Below are positions 24,510 through 33,519 of a DNA stretch of 41,864 bases, one piece after another. The translations under genes were made by a program, and so were the position numbers. Positions within the stretch are counted from its first letter, which is position 1. Every line of letters begins with the position of its first letter. The notes below the pieces were generated by a model, which made no database searches, was not told the origin of the DNA, and worked only from the letters and a program-made list of their open reading frames with translations. Location of the stretch: positions 1 to 41,864 of the forward strand of contig NZ_NESJ01000027.1 of the NCBI RefSeq assembly GCF_003063645.1, written 5' to 3'. The stretch is from Limnohabitans sp. 2KL-51. Lineage in GTDB: Bacteria; Pseudomonadota; Gammaproteobacteria; Burkholderiales; Burkholderiaceae_C.

Positions 24510-25754
24510 TCAAGCGCGAGCGGCTGCGCCGCGTTCCGTCTGCCGCACCCGCCAGAACAACCAGCTGGCGATGCACAGGTTGAGCAGGTTCCAAGCGATG
24601 CCGTTCAAAAAGGCCGCGTGGTAACTGCCGGTCATGTCAAACACCCAGCCCGACATCCAGCCACCCAGCGCCATGCCCAGCAAGGTGGCCATGATCACCG
24701 AGCCCACGCGGGCCCCCGCCTCTTTGGGGTCGAAGTGCTCGCGCACGATGATGGCGTAGGCGGGTACGATGCCACCCTGAAAAAGCCCGAACATGGCCGA
24801 GACGATGTACAGCGGCACCATGCCGTCAAAAGGCAAAAACATCAGCAGCGCCACGCCTTGCAAAAACGAGCCCAGCAGCAAAGTGCGGATGCCGCCAATG
24901 CGGTCGCTGATCACGCCAAACACCAAGCGGCTGACGATGCCGCTGGCCAGCATGAGCGAAAGCATTTCGGCCCCGCGCGCCGCGCCAAAACCCAGGTCAG
25001 AGCAATAGGCCACGATGTGCACCTGCGGCATGGACATGGCCACACAGCAGGCCATACCTGCGACAAACAGCAGACCCTGCGCATGCGCAGGTTTCAGGCC
25101 AAAGGGGCGGCTGCGGTCCACGGGCACGGTGCTGGCGTTGGCTGGTGTCAGGTTCACCAGCGGCGGGCGCTGGCGCATCAACATGGCCAGCAAAAACATG
25201 CCCACGCCGCAAAAAAACCCCAGCATGATGTAGGTCTGGCGCCAGCCCACAGTCTCAACCCCGTGCTGAACAATGGGTGGCCAAATGGTGCCCGCGATGT
25301 AATTGCCACTGGCGCAAATGGCCACCGCGATGCCGCGTCGGCGGTTCCACCACAAAGCGGTGTCGGCCATGAGGGGGGCAAAGGTCGATGAACTGCCTAT
25401 CAGTCCCATTAGCCCGTGCGCCAAACCAAAGGCCCAGATGCTGCCGGACATGCCGGCCCAGATAAAGCCACCACATACGGCCAAAGCGCCCACCCACATG
25501 ACCGGCATCAGGCCATGCCGGTCGGCCAATCGGCCGGTGATCAGGCCGCCCAGCCCCAGGCAAATCATCATCAAGGTGTAGGGCAGCGAAGCGTCAGCCC
25601 GTCCCACACCAAACTCGGTCTGCACCGCAGGCAGCACCACCGAGACGATGTACATGCTGCTGTTGCCCAGCACCACCAGCCCCAGCGTGGCCAGCAAGCG
25701 CCAGGCAGCTTGGCGAGAATCAATGAGAGACGGATCGGCAGGTAGGGTACGCAT
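24510..25754 (-). CDS. MFS transporter (monocarboxylate/oxalate-formate-like)
   Basis: A 414-residue major facilitator protein with 12 predicted membrane segments. Marks are the first segment LGLVVLGNSSMYIVSVVLPAVQTEFGV, loop GRLADRHGLMPVMW, the central WWNRRRGIAVAICASGNYIAG (a pattern common to the OFA/monocarboxylate group), and the second-half loop GVISDRIGGIRTLLLGS. The central loop suggests import of a small organic acid, but the substrate cannot be stated. It is convergent with the preceding MFS gene and lies downstream of htpG, from which it is separated by that gene's terminator. Confidence 0.88.
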   Translation of the reverse strand: MRTLPADPSLIDSRQAAWRLLATLGLVVLGNSSMYIVSVVLPAVQTEFGVGRADASLPYTLMMICLGLGGLITGRLADRHGLMPVMWVGALAVCGGFIWAGMSGSIWAFGLAHGLMGLIGSSSTFAPLMADTALWWNRRRGIAVAICASGNYIAGTIWPPIVQHGVETVGWRQTYIMLGFFCGVGMFLLAMLMRQRPPLVNLTPANASTVPVDRSRPFGLKPAHAQGLLFVAGMACCVAMSMPQVHIVAYCSDLGFGAARGAEMLSLMLASGIVSRLVFGVISDRIGGIRTLLLGSFLQGVALLMFLPFDGMVPLYIVSAMFGLFQGGIVPAYAIIVREHFDPKEAGARVGSVIMATLLGMALGGWMSGWVFDMTGSYHAAFLNGIAWNLLNLCIASWLFWRVRQTERGAAARA

Positions 25755-25812
25755 CGTGACAATTTAGCCGATGGCTGCGGGCAGACTTGTCTTGTGGGTT
25801 ACTGGCACAGAA

Positions 25813-25838
25813 CAAAAAAGGCCAGCATGGCTGGCCCT
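25813..25838 (-). terminator. Rho-independent terminator of htpG
   Basis: On the minus strand GGCCAG-CCATG-CTGGCC (25836-25820) is followed by a run of six T (25819-25814). It starts about 20 bases past the htpG stop. A clear intrinsic terminator. Confidence 0.9.
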
Positions 25839-25856
25839 TGAATGCTTTGCGGCTAA

Positions 25857-27824
25857 TCAACTCAACAGCGCATTCACCCGCTTCACGTAAGCCGCAGGGT
25901 CTGCCGGCAAGCCGCCTTCTGCCAACAGTGCCTGGTCAAACAGGATGTGGGCCAGGTCGTGGAAGTGGACCGAGCCGTCGAGCTTTTTCACCAGCGCGTG
26001 CTCGGGGTTGACTTCGAGCACGGGCTTGACATCAGGGGCGCTTTGCCCTGCTTGTTTGAGCATGCGGGCCAGTTGCATGCTCATGCCGTCGTCGGTCACC
26101 ACCAGGCAGGCGGGGCTATCGACCAGGCGGCTGGTCACACGCACGTCTTCGGCTTTGTCTTTCAGCGCTTCTTTCAGCTTGGCCAGCATGGGCTTGAAGG
26201 TTTCGGCCGCGTCTTCGGTGGCTTTCTTTTCTTCTTCGTCTTGCAGCTTGCCCAGGTCAAATGCGCCCTTGGCCACGCTTTGCAGTGGGGTGCCGTCAAA
26301 CTCGTTCACAAAGTTCAGCGCCCACTCGTCCACGCGGTCGGTCATCAGCAACACTTCGATGCCTTTTTTCTTGAAGACTTCGAGCTGCGGGCTGTTCTTG
26401 GCGGCTGCCAGGGTGTCGGCGGTGATGTAGTAGATCGCGTCCTGGCCGTCCTTCATGCGGGCTTTGTAGTCGGCAAAGCTCACGCTCACGTTGTCGTGGG
26501 TCGATGAAGCGAAACGCAGCAACTTGGACAAACGCGCCTGGTTGCCAAAGTCTTCGCCCAAGCCTTCCTTGAGCACCGCGCCGAATTCGGCGTAGAACTT
26601 GGTGTATTGGCCGAGCTTGGCTTTGTCCTCGTCGCTCAAGACGTCTGTGACCCCTTCGGTGGCCGCAGGTGCCTTGTCGTGCTTGGCCAAGTCTTCCAAC
26701 ATCGACAACACACGCTTGGTGCAGCCTTCGCGGATGGCTTTCACGTCGCGGCTTTCTTGCAGCAACTCGCGGCTCACGTTCAGCGGCAGGTCGGCGGAGT
26801 CCACCACGCCTTTGACAAAGCGCAGGTAGCTGGGCATCAGCGCTTCGGCTTCGTCCATGATGAACACGCGCTTGACGTACAGCTTGATGCCGGCTTTCTT
26901 GTCGCGGTTCCACAGGTCTTGCGGGGCTTTGGACGGGATGTAGAGCAGTTGGGTGTATTCGGTGCTGCCTTCCACGCGGTTGTGCGTCCAGGTCAGCGGG
27001 GCTTCAAAGTCGCGGCTGATCTGTTTGTAGAAGTCGGCGTACTGCTCGTCGGTGATGTCTTTCTTGGGGCGGGTCCACAGGGCGCTGGCTTTGTTGATGG
27101 TTTCCCATTCGCCAGTCTTGACCATGCCGCCGGGCTGGCGTCCACCTTCTTCGTTGTTCGGCTCGATCAACTCGCCGTCTTTCCACTCCTCCTTTTCCAT
27201 CAAGATGGGCAGGCTGATGTGGTCAGAATATTTGCCGACGATTTCCTTCAGCTTCCAGGTGTTGGCGTAATCCAGCGCTTCTTCGCGCAGGTGCAAGACC
27301 ACGCTGGTGCCGCGTTCGGCGCGGGCGATGGTCTCGACTTCAAAGTCGCCCGTGCCGCCGCTGATCCAGCGCACGCCCTCAGCTGACGCTGCGCCCGCAC
27401 GGCGGGTTTCCACGGTGATCTTGTCGGCCACGATGAAGCCCGAATAAAAGCCCACGCCAAACTGGCCGATCAGCTGAGCGTCCGACTTTTGGTCGCCGCT
27501 CAGCTTGCTCACAAAGTCTTTGGTGCCGCTCTTGGCAATCGTGCCCAGGTGGTCAATGGCTTCTTGCGCCGTCATGCCGATGCCGTTGTCGGTGATGGTG
27601 AGCGTCTTGGCGGTTTTGTCAAAAGACAATCGCACCTGCAACTCGGGCGCGTCTTCGAACAACGCTGAGTTGTTGAGCGCTTCAAAGCGCAGCTTGTCAC
27701 AGGCGTCTGAGGCGTTGGAGATCATCTCTCGCAGAAAGATCTCTTGGTTGGAATAAAGCGAGTGGGTGACCAGGTGCAGCAATTGCGCGACTTCGGCCTG
27801 AAAGGCATGGGTTTGTTTGCTCAT
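25857..27824 (-). CDS. htpG: Molecular chaperone HtpG (Hsp90)
   Basis: A 655-residue cytosolic Hsp90. The N-terminal GHKL ATPase domain has [32 protein letters not shown] and GTSVVLHLR, which build the ATP pocket and lid. The middle domain shows the YFYxxxxG-like [18 protein letters not shown] with the ATP-stabilising Arg, and the C-terminal dimerisation domain ends in [10 protein letters not shown]. Length is slightly above E. coli HtpG (624). It is a heat-shock gene; a near-consensus sigma-32 promoter lies about 50-75 bases upstream (27871-27897). No good Shine-Dalgarno precedes the ATG. It follows the pseudouridine synthase gene but probably has its own transcript. Confidence 0.97.
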   Translation of the reverse strand: MSKQTHAFQAEVAQLLHLVTHSLYSNQEIFLREMISNASDACDKLRFEALNNSALFEDAPELQVRLSFDKTAKTLTITDNGIGMTAQEAIDHLGTIAKSGTKDFVSKLSGDQKSDAQLIGQFGVGFYSGFIVADKITVETRRAGAASAEGVRWISGGTGDFEVETIARAERGTSVVLHLREEALDYANTWKLKEIVGKYSDHISLPILMEKEEWKDGELIEPNNEEGGRQPGGMVKTGEWETINKASALWTRPKKDITDEQYADFYKQISRDFEAPLTWTHNRVEGSTEYTQLLYIPSKAPQDLWNRDKKAGIKLYVKRVFIMDEAEALMPSYLRFVKGVVDSADLPLNVSRELLQESRDVKAIREGCTKRVLSMLEDLAKHDKAPAATEGVTDVLSDEDKAKLGQYTKFYAEFGAVLKEGLGEDFGNQARLSKLLRFASSTHDNVSVSFADYKARMKDGQDAIYYITADTLAAAKNSPQLEVFKKKGIEVLLMTDRVDEWALNFVNEFDGTPLQSVAKGAFDLGKLQDEEEKKATEDAAETFKPMLAKLKEALKDKAEDVRVTSRLVDSPACLVVTDDGMSMQLARMLKQAGQSAPDVKPVLEVNPEHALVKKLDGSVHFHDLAHILFDQALLAEGGLPADPAAYVKRVNALLS

Positions 27825-27858
27825 AGCGGTTCAACAGTTAGAAAGATCAGAAAACAAT

Positions 27859-27881
27859 AACGCCCCACAGCTTGGGGCGTT
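27859..27881 (-). terminator. Terminator hairpin after the pseudouridine synthase gene
   Basis: AACGCCCC (27859-27866) pairs perfectly with GGGGCGTT (27874-27881) across a seven-base loop. On the minus strand it is followed by ATTGTTTTC, a weak T tract. It begins 20 bases after the synthase stop and overlaps the -10 element of the predicted htpG heat-shock promoter. Confidence 0.75.
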
Positions 27882-27897
27882 GCGGGTGAATTTCAAG
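27871..27897 (-). promoter_or_regulatory. Sigma-32 (RpoH) promoter of htpG
   Basis: Minus strand: CTTGAAA (27897-27891), a 13-base spacer, CCCCAAG (27877-27871). The E. coli sigma-32 consensus is CTTGAAA-N11-16-CCCCATnT, so the -35 matches completely and the -10 matches CCCCA. Predicted start near 27864, giving a leader of about 40 bases. The -35 box begins three bases past the synthase stop codon. Confidence 0.8.
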
Positions 27898-27900
27898 AGG

Positions 27901-28809
27901 TCAAAAGGATTCGTTGGGTCCCAAATACCGCCAAGTCCCCGCCGGCATTTGCCCCAACTGCACGCCCCCCATGCGGATGCGCTTGAGGCCCACCACTTTC
28001 AGGCCCACTTGCTCGCACATACGGCGGATCTGGCGCTTTTTGCCTTCAGTCAACACAAAGCGCAGCTGTTCGGGGTTTTGCCAATCCACTTTGGCGGGTT
28101 TGAGGGGTTTACCGTCCAGGCTCAGGCCATGGCGCAGGCGATCCAGTTGCTCTTTCGGGAAGATGGCTTGCACGTTGGCGCTGACGCGGTCGAAGTCGCC
28201 AATGACGGTAAGTTGGTTGGCTTTGCCGCCATAGGTGGCCGATGCGGCCGATGCGGCGGCGGTGTTCTCGTGCCCGGTGTAAGCCACGCGCACCAAATAC
28301 TCTTTTTCCATCTCCGAGTCTTCGCCGATCAGCTGGCGTGCCACGCGGCCGTCTTGTGTCATTACCAGCAGGCCAGTGGAGTCGATGTCCAGGCGCCCAG
28401 CTGGGGCGAGACCCCGCAGATGGGGTGGTGTGAAACGCAGTTTGGACGGGTCGCCGCCCCAGTGGCTGCGGGGGTTGATCAGGGTGATGGCCGGTTCGTG
28501 CCCGTCTTCGGCCTGGCCGCTCACATAGCCCATGGGCTTGTGCAGCAAGATAGTCACTTGCCGGTCTTGCTGTTGCTCGGCCGCTTTATCGATGGTGATG
28601 CGGTCTGACAGGGTGACCTGCTGGCCCATGCTGGCAGGCAGGCCGTTGACCTGGACCCAGCCTTGCTCGATCCAGGCGTCAGCTTCGCGGCGCGAGCACA
28701 TGCGCAGCTCGGCCATGCGCTTGTTCAGGCGGGAGGTGCCGCTGGGCGCGGCCGCGTCGCCCTTGCCTTCGGGGCGTGGGGCGCGTTTGAATGCGGTGGG
28801 CTGGGTCAT
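27901..28809 (-). CDS. RsuA/RluB/RluF-family rRNA pseudouridine synthase
   Basis: A 302-residue synthase. Residues about 27-75 are an S4 RNA-binding domain ([30 protein letters not shown]). The catalytic domain contains [21 protein letters not shown] with the nucleophilic Asp, followed by EKEYLVRV and the C-terminal [28 protein letters not shown]. The S4 version and the C-terminal block are closest in style to RluF (23S rRNA U2604), but RluB or RsuA specificity cannot be excluded. An insertion rich in Ala ([11 protein letters not shown]) lies after the catalytic domain strand. The gene ends in a hairpin and is directly upstream of htpG. Confidence 0.92.
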   Translation of the reverse strand: MTQPTAFKRAPRPEGKGDAAAPSGTSRLNKRMAELRMCSRREADAWIEQGWVQVNGLPASMGQQVTLSDRITIDKAAEQQQDRQVTILLHKPMGYVSGQAEDGHEPAITLINPRSHWGGDPSKLRFTPPHLRGLAPAGRLDIDSTGLLVMTQDGRVARQLIGEDSEMEKEYLVRVAYTGHENTAAASAASATYGGKANQLTVIGDFDRVSANVQAIFPKEQLDRLRHGLSLDGKPLKPAKVDWQNPEQLRFVLTEGKKRQIRRMCEQVGLKVVGLKRIRMGGVQLGQMPAGTWRYLGPNESF

Positions 28810-28872
28810 GGATTAAGGTGCGCAAAAGAAGTGGTTCGATTGTCCCTTCTTTTGGCGGTTGGAAGAATGCGG

Positions 28873-29601
28873 TCATGCATCGCGTGTCGGGCCCTCTAAC
28901 TGGGATTGGCGCAGACCTTGTAAATCCAAAATCCGCAGACCGCCGTACTCCACCCGAATGAGCTGGTGTGCTTCGAGCTCGCGCAGCGCTTCGTTCACGC
29001 GTTGGCGCGACAAACCCACCAGATAAGCCAGCTCTTGCTGGGTGATGCGCAGCACCTCGCCCACGCCGGAAAACAGAACCGGGTTGAACAGGGCCGCCAA
29101 GTGGCGAGCCAAGCGAAGTTCGGGGTTGTTCATGCGGTCCAGTTCGCGAGCCGCGATGAACTGGCCCAAGCGCTCGTTGAGCTGCTGCATGATGAAGCGG
29201 TTGAAGCCCAGCGAATGGTCGATCAGCCAGTGAAAGGTGTCCAGCGGCAGCCCCGCCACCACGCTGGGCCGCAGCGCTTGAATGTTGTAGCGGTAGACCT
29301 CGCGCTTGAGGACCGTGCCCTCGCCAAACCAGCCGCCAGGCGGTATGCCGGTGAAGGTCATGGTTTGGCCGCTGGCGTTATCGGTGCTCATTTTCAGCAG
29401 GCCCGAAATCACCCCGAACCAATAGGTGACGGGGCGGCCCACGCGGCACACATGGTCGCCGGTTTGGGGGTCGCTGACCACCAACTTTGGCACGATTTGC
29501 AGGCGCTCGTCAGGGCGCAGCAAGCTCAGCCAGGGGATGTCCTGCAGTTCGGCCGGGGTGGGTGCGCGGCGGCGCTGGTGGACGCTGTTTTCTTTGGCCA
29601 T
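28873..29601 (-). CDS. Crp/Fnr family transcription regulator
   Basis: A 242-residue regulator: cNMP-like beta-roll at about 30-130 (GDHVCRVGRPVTYWFGVISGLLKM, PPGGWFGEGTVL), a long dimer helix (FNRFIMQQLNERLGQFIAARELDRM) and a winged helix-turn-helix (ITQQELAYLVGLSRQRVNEALRELEAHQLIRVEYGGLRILD). There is no cysteine set for an iron-sulfur cluster as in Fnr, and the Arg/Ser cAMP contacts are not evident, so its effector is probably something else. It is divergent from the CoA-ligase/Liv operon with a 156-base gap that holds an 18-base palindrome. Most likely the local regulator of that operon. Confidence 0.92.
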   Translation of the reverse strand: MAKENSVHQRRRAPTPAELQDIPWLSLLRPDERLQIVPKLVVSDPQTGDHVCRVGRPVTYWFGVISGLLKMSTDNASGQTMTFTGIPPGGWFGEGTVLKREVYRYNIQALRPSVVAGLPLDTFHWLIDHSLGFNRFIMQQLNERLGQFIAARELDRMNNPELRLARHLAALFNPVLFSGVGEVLRITQQELAYLVGLSRQRVNEALRELEAHQLIRVEYGGLRILDLQGLRQSQLEGPTRDA

Positions 29602-29655
29602 GGTGCTTTTCGATGTGTCAGCTGACGGTCAGTTGGACTAAGGGTCTTCCCTGAA

Positions 29656-29688
29656 TTGTCGTTCAAACGACAACTTGGCGTCAAACGA
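29656..29688. promoter_or_regulatory. Palindromic operator candidate between the regulator and the Liv/CoA-ligase operon
   Basis: TTGTCGTT-CA-AACGACAA (29656-29673) is a perfect palindrome with eight-base arms. Its TCAAACGA (29663-29670) recurs at 29681-29688, 18 bases later, as a direct repeat. The site lies 55 bases from the regulator start and 85 from the synthetase start. It does not match the classic Fnr (TTGAT-N4-ATCAA) or Crp boxes exactly but has TTG...CAA outer edges. Confidence 0.55.
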
Positions 29689-29757
29689 ATGCCTAGGATC
29701 GCGCAAAAGTTCAGTCGCATTGCATTCGATGCACCGTTTTTGGAGACAAGTCAGGTC

Positions 29758-31704
29758 ATGCAAACAACGTTTCCCCGTTTGATGCTCAAGCACGCTGCCG
29801 AGCGCCCCACAGCGCCCGCCCTGCGCGAGAAAATTTATGGCATTTGGCAAACCATCAGCTGGTCGGATTTGGCCCAACTGGTGCAATCTGTCGCTTGCGG
29901 TTTGCATCAGGCGGGTCTGCAGCGCGGCGAGCACCTGATCGTGGTTGGCGCCAACCGCCCCAGGCTTTACGCCACCATGCTGGCGGCGCAGTCGTTGGGC
30001 GCGATTCCGGTGCCGCTGTACCAAGATGCCGCTGCCGCCGAATGCGTTTTCCCGATCACCAATGCCGAAGTGCGTTTTTGCGTGGTGGAAGACCAAGAGC
30101 AGGTCGACAAGATGCTGGAAGTGCGTGAGCAGTGCCCGCAATTGACCCACATCATCTATGACAATCCGCGCGGCTTGCGCAAATACACCGAAGATGGTCT
30201 GGGCTCGCTTGAAGAGCTGATCGCAGCCGGTGGTGTGTTTGCCCAGCAGCATCCGCAGTTCTTCAAGGAAGAAGTCGAAAAATCGGCCTATACGGATGTG
30301 GCCGCGATGTTCTTCACATCGGGCACCACGGGCAACCCCAAGGGCGTGGTGCACACCCATGGCTCCCTGATCGACCGTGCCAATGCGGGCGCTGAGTTTG
30401 ACAAACTGACCAGCGCCGAAGACGTGTTGGCTTACATGCCGCCAGCCTGGATTGGCCAGAACATCTTCAGCTACGCACAGTGGTTGGTCTGCGGCTATGT
30501 GGTCAATTGCCCCGAGTCATCGGCCACGGTGACCATCGACCTGAAAGAAATCGGCCCCACGTATTACTTTGCACCGCCCCGGGTGTTTGAGGGCATGCTG
30601 ACCAGCGTGATGATCCGCATGGAAGACGCGGGCAGCTTCAAGCGCAAGTTGTTCCACTACTTCATGGGCGTGGCCAAAAAAGTCGGCCCGGCCTTGATGG
30701 ACGGCCAGTCGGTCGGCTTCATGGACCGTTTGGTGTATGGCTTGGGTAACCTGATGGTTTTCGGCCCCTTGCGCAACAACCTGGGTTTCAGCCGCGTGCG
30801 TGTGGCCTACACCGCGGGCGAGGCGATTGGCCCCGATTTGTTCACCTTTTTCCGCTCGATCGGCGTGAACATCAAGCAACTGTATGGCTCTACAGAAACC
30901 GCTGTGTTTGTGTGCCTGCAACCTGACAACCAGGCGCGAGCTGACACCGTGGGCGTGCCGTGCAAGGGTGTGGAAATCAAGGTCGCTGACAACGGCGAGA
31001 TCATGGTCAAGTCGCCCGGCTTGCTCAAGGGCTATTACAAAAACCAAAAAGCCACCGACGAAGTGTTGACGGCCGATGGCTGGTACCACACCAGCGACGC
31101 GGGCTTCATCGATTCGCACGGCCACTTGAAGATCATCGACCGCGTGAAAGACGTGGGCCGTATCCAGGGCGGTGCCAACGACGGCGCGATGTTTGCGCCC
31201 AAATATGTCGAAAACAAGCTCAAGTTTTTCCCCTTCATCAAAGAGGTGGTGGCTTACGGTGACCAGCGCGAAAAAGTGTGTGTCATGCTCAACATCGACT
31301 TTGATGCCGTGGGCAACTGGGCCGAGCGCCGCAACCTGTCCTATGCCGGTTACACCGACCTGGCCCAAAAATCCGAGGTGTACCAACTGATCAAAGATTG
31401 CGTGGAGAAGGTCAACGCCGATCTGGCCGAAGACGCTTTGCTGGCCGGTAGCCAGGTCAGCCGGTTCTTGGTCTTGCACAAAGAGCTGGACGCCGACGAC
31501 GGCGAGTTGACGCGCACAAACAAGGTCCGTCGCGGCTTCATTGCCGACAAATACAAACCGCTGGTCGATGGCCTGTACGAAGGCAAAACCGAGCAGTACA
31601 TCGAGACGGTGGTCAAGTTCGAAGACGGTCGCACCGGCAGTGTCAGTGCCACGCTCAAGATTTCCGACGCCAAAACATTCACACCCGTGAAGGCCGCAGC
31701 ATGA
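29758..31704 (+). CDS. AMP-binding acyl-CoA synthetase (long-chain type)
   Basis: A 648-residue adenylate-forming ligase that would make an acyl-AMP and then the CoA thioester. Motifs: P-loop FFTSGTTGNPKGVVHTHGS near residue 185, adenine-binding YGSTET near 375, and GWYHTSDAGFIDSHGHLKIIDRVKD near 440, with a late Lys in LTRTNKVRRGFI. The layout is that of FadD15/long-chain synthetases rather than short acetate enzymes, but the acid is unknown. The start has GGAGA 11 bases upstream; the longer frame from 29656 would begin inside the operator. It leads the operon with LivGHM; its stop overlaps the ATG of the small bridging frame. Confidence 0.92.
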   Translation: MQTTFPRLMLKHAAERPTAPALREKIYGIWQTISWSDLAQLVQSVACGLHQAGLQRGEHLIVVGANRPRLYATMLAAQSLGAIPVPLYQDAAAAECVFPITNAEVRFCVVEDQEQVDKMLEVREQCPQLTHIIYDNPRGLRKYTEDGLGSLEELIAAGGVFAQQHPQFFKEEVEKSAYTDVAAMFFTSGTTGNPKGVVHTHGSLIDRANAGAEFDKLTSAEDVLAYMPPAWIGQNIFSYAQWLVCGYVVNCPESSATVTIDLKEIGPTYYFAPPRVFEGMLTSVMIRMEDAGSFKRKLFHYFMGVAKKVGPALMDGQSVGFMDRLVYGLGNLMVFGPLRNNLGFSRVRVAYTAGEAIGPDLFTFFRSIGVNIKQLYGSTETAVFVCLQPDNQARADTVGVPCKGVEIKVADNGEIMVKSPGLLKGYYKNQKATDEVLTADGWYHTSDAGFIDSHGHLKIIDRVKDVGRIQGGANDGAMFAPKYVENKLKFFPFIKEVVAYGDQREKVCVMLNIDFDAVGNWAERRNLSYAGYTDLAQKSEVYQLIKDCVEKVNADLAEDALLAGSQVSRFLVLHKELDADDGELTRTNKVRRGFIADKYKPLVDGLYEGKTEQYIETVVKFEDGRTGSVSATLKISDAKTFTPVKAAA

Positions 31705-31787
31705 GCAAGGCCGGACCGCTCCAAGTTGCGAAGGCCCCCTTGGGGGGCAGCGCAGTACATGAAATGACAAGCGTGGGGGTCAAATGA
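31701..31787 (+). CDS. 28-residue bridging reading frame between the synthetase and livG
   Basis: ATG at 31701 overlaps the synthetase stop (ATGA), and its own TGA overlaps the livG ATG (ATGA), so 28 codons link the two genes with four-base overlaps on both sides. Predicted product MSKAGPLQVAKAPLGGSAVH... contains no known domain. The DNA includes a hairpin (GCCCCC-TTG-GGGGGC, 31734-31748). I recall a very similar intergenic element, CCAAGTTGCGAAGGCCCCC, in other Comamonadaceae, so it could be a repeat that keeps the frame open rather than a real peptide. Likely effect: translational coupling. Confidence 0.4.
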   Translation: MSKAGPLQVAKAPLGGSAVHEMTSVGVK

Positions 31788-32566
31788 CCAAGAAAATCGG
31801 CGACGTCATTTTGGACGTCAACAACATCAGTTTGCGATTCGGCGGCGTCAAGGCGCTGACCGACATCTCGTTCAACGTGCGCGAGCACGAGGTGCGCGCC
31901 ATCATCGGGCCCAACGGGGCGGGCAAAAGCTCGATGCTCAACTGCATCAATGGTGTTTACCAGCCGCAAGAGGGCAGCATCACCTTCCGTGGGCAAAAGT
32001 TTGACCACATGAACAGCCGCCAAGTGGCCGAGATGGGCATTGCCCGCACATTCCAGAATTTGGCGCTGTTCAAGGGCATGAGCGTGATCGACAACATCAT
32101 GACCGGCCGCAACTTGCACATCAAGAGCAACCTGTTCTTGCAGGCGCTGCGCATCGGCCCCGCCCAGCACGAAGAAGAAATGAACCGCGAATTCGTCGAG
32201 CACATCATCGACTTCCTTGAGATCCAGGCCTTCCGCAAAACGCCCGTGGGTCAGCTGCCTTATGGCTTGCAAAAGCGGGTCGACCTGGGCCGCGCTTTGG
32301 CCATGGAGCCCAAGGTGCTGCTGCTCGACGAGCCGATGGCAGGCATGAACATGGAAGAAAAGCAGGACATGTGCCGCTTCATTCTGGATGTGAACGACGA
32401 ATTCGGCTCGACCATCGTGCTGATCGAGCACGACATGGGTGTGGTGATGGACATTTCGGACCGCGTGGTGGTGCTCGATTACGGTAAAAAAATCGGCGAC
32501 GGGACTCCCGAAGAAGTGCGCAACAACGAAGAAGTGATCAGTGCCTATCTGGGCACCAGCCACTAA
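31784..32566 (+). CDS. Branched-chain amino acid-type ABC transporter ATPase (LivG-like)
   Basis: A 260-residue ATPase. Walker A is GPNGAGKSS, the Q-loop follows in ARTFQNLALF, the signature is the degenerate LPYGLQKRVDLGRA (LivG style) and Walker B is VLLLDEPMAGM, with the switch His in VLIEHDMGVV. It pairs with the LivF-like ATPase encoded 3.6 kb downstream, together powering the LivH/LivM pore. Liv-type systems import branched amino acids but also many organic acids. Starts four bases into the end of the bridging frame. Confidence 0.94.
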   Translation: MTKKIGDVILDVNNISLRFGGVKALTDISFNVREHEVRAIIGPNGAGKSSMLNCINGVYQPQEGSITFRGQKFDHMNSRQVAEMGIARTFQNLALFKGMSVIDNIMTGRNLHIKSNLFLQALRIGPAQHEEEMNREFVEHIIDFLEIQAFRKTPVGQLPYGLQKRVDLGRALAMEPKVLLLDEPMAGMNMEEKQDMCRFILDVNDEFGSTIVLIEHDMGVVMDISDRVVVLDYGKKIGDGTPEEVRNNEEVISAYLGTSH

Positions 32567-32578
32567 GGAGAAAACAAC

Positions 32579-33508
32579 ATGGCATTTTTTCTGGAAGCTC
32601 TTTTGGGTGGCCTGATGGCCGGCATGCTTTACTCGCTTGTGGCGCTTGGCTTTGTTTTGATTTTCAAGGCTTCAGGTGTGTTCAATTTTGCACAAGGCGC
32701 GATGGTGCTGTTCGCCGCTTTGGCCATGGCACGTTTTGCCGAATGGGTGCCAGGCTGGTTGGGCATCGAGGATAAGTTCCTAGGCAACCTGATCGCTTTT
32801 TTACTGGCGGCTGTGGTCATGTTTGTGTTGGCTTGGCTGATCGAGCGCTTGGTGCTGCGCCACTTGGTCAATCAAGAAGGTGTCACCTTGCTCATGGCCA
32901 CGTTGGGCATCACCTATTTTCTGGATGGCCTGGGTCAGACCATCTTTGGCAGCGACATCTACAAGATTGACGTGGGCATGCCCAAAGACCCGGTGTTCTT
33001 GTTGGACTCGGTGTTTCCGGGTGGCGTGCTGGTCAACCTGGAAGACGTCTATGCGGCTTGCATTGCGGCTTTGCTGGTGGTGGTTTTGTCGCTTTTTTTC
33101 CAAAAAACCGGTACTGGACGCGCCCTGCGTGCGGTGGCCGATGACCACCAAGCCGCTCAGTCGATTGGCATTCCACTTAACCGCATTTGGGTGATCGTTT
33201 GGTTTGTCGCGGGTATTACCGCCTTGGTGGCCGGCATCATCTGGGGCTCCAAGATGGGTGTGCAGTTCTCGTTGACCACGGTGGCTTTGCGTGCTTTGCC
33301 GGTGATCATTTTGGGTGGCTTGACTTCGGTGCCGGGCGCGATCATTGGCGGCCTGATCATTGGTGTGGGAGAAAAATTGTCCGAGGTGTACCTGGGCCCC
33401 TATGTGGGCGGCGGCATCGAGATCTGGTTTGCGTATGTGCTTGCTTTGGTGTTCTTGCTGTTCCGCCCGCAAGGCCTGTTCGGCGAAAAAATCATTGACC
33501 GCGTGTAA
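32579..33508 (+). CDS. Branched-chain amino acid-type ABC transporter permease (LivH-like)
   Basis: A 309-residue integral membrane protein with about eight hydrophobic segments and the LivH N-terminus (LEALLGGLMAGMLYSLVALGFVLIFKASGVFNFAQGAMV). The EAA-like contact loop for the ATPase is RALRAVADDHQAAQSIGIPLNRIW, and the late GGLTSVPGAIIGGLIIGVGE is a family mark. AAGGAG lies ten bases before the ATG, 12 bases after livG. Forms the channel with LivM. Confidence 0.95.
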   Translation: MAFFLEALLGGLMAGMLYSLVALGFVLIFKASGVFNFAQGAMVLFAALAMARFAEWVPGWLGIEDKFLGNLIAFLLAAVVMFVLAWLIERLVLRHLVNQEGVTLLMATLGITYFLDGLGQTIFGSDIYKIDVGMPKDPVFLLDSVFPGGVLVNLEDVYAACIAALLVVVLSLFFQKTGTGRALRAVADDHQAAQSIGIPLNRIWVIVWFVAGITALVAGIIWGSKMGVQFSLTTVALRALPVIILGGLTSVPGAIIGGLIIGVGEKLSEVYLGPYVGGGIEIWFAYVLALVFLLFRPQGLFGEKIIDRV

Positions 33509-33519
33509 GGAGAGACACC

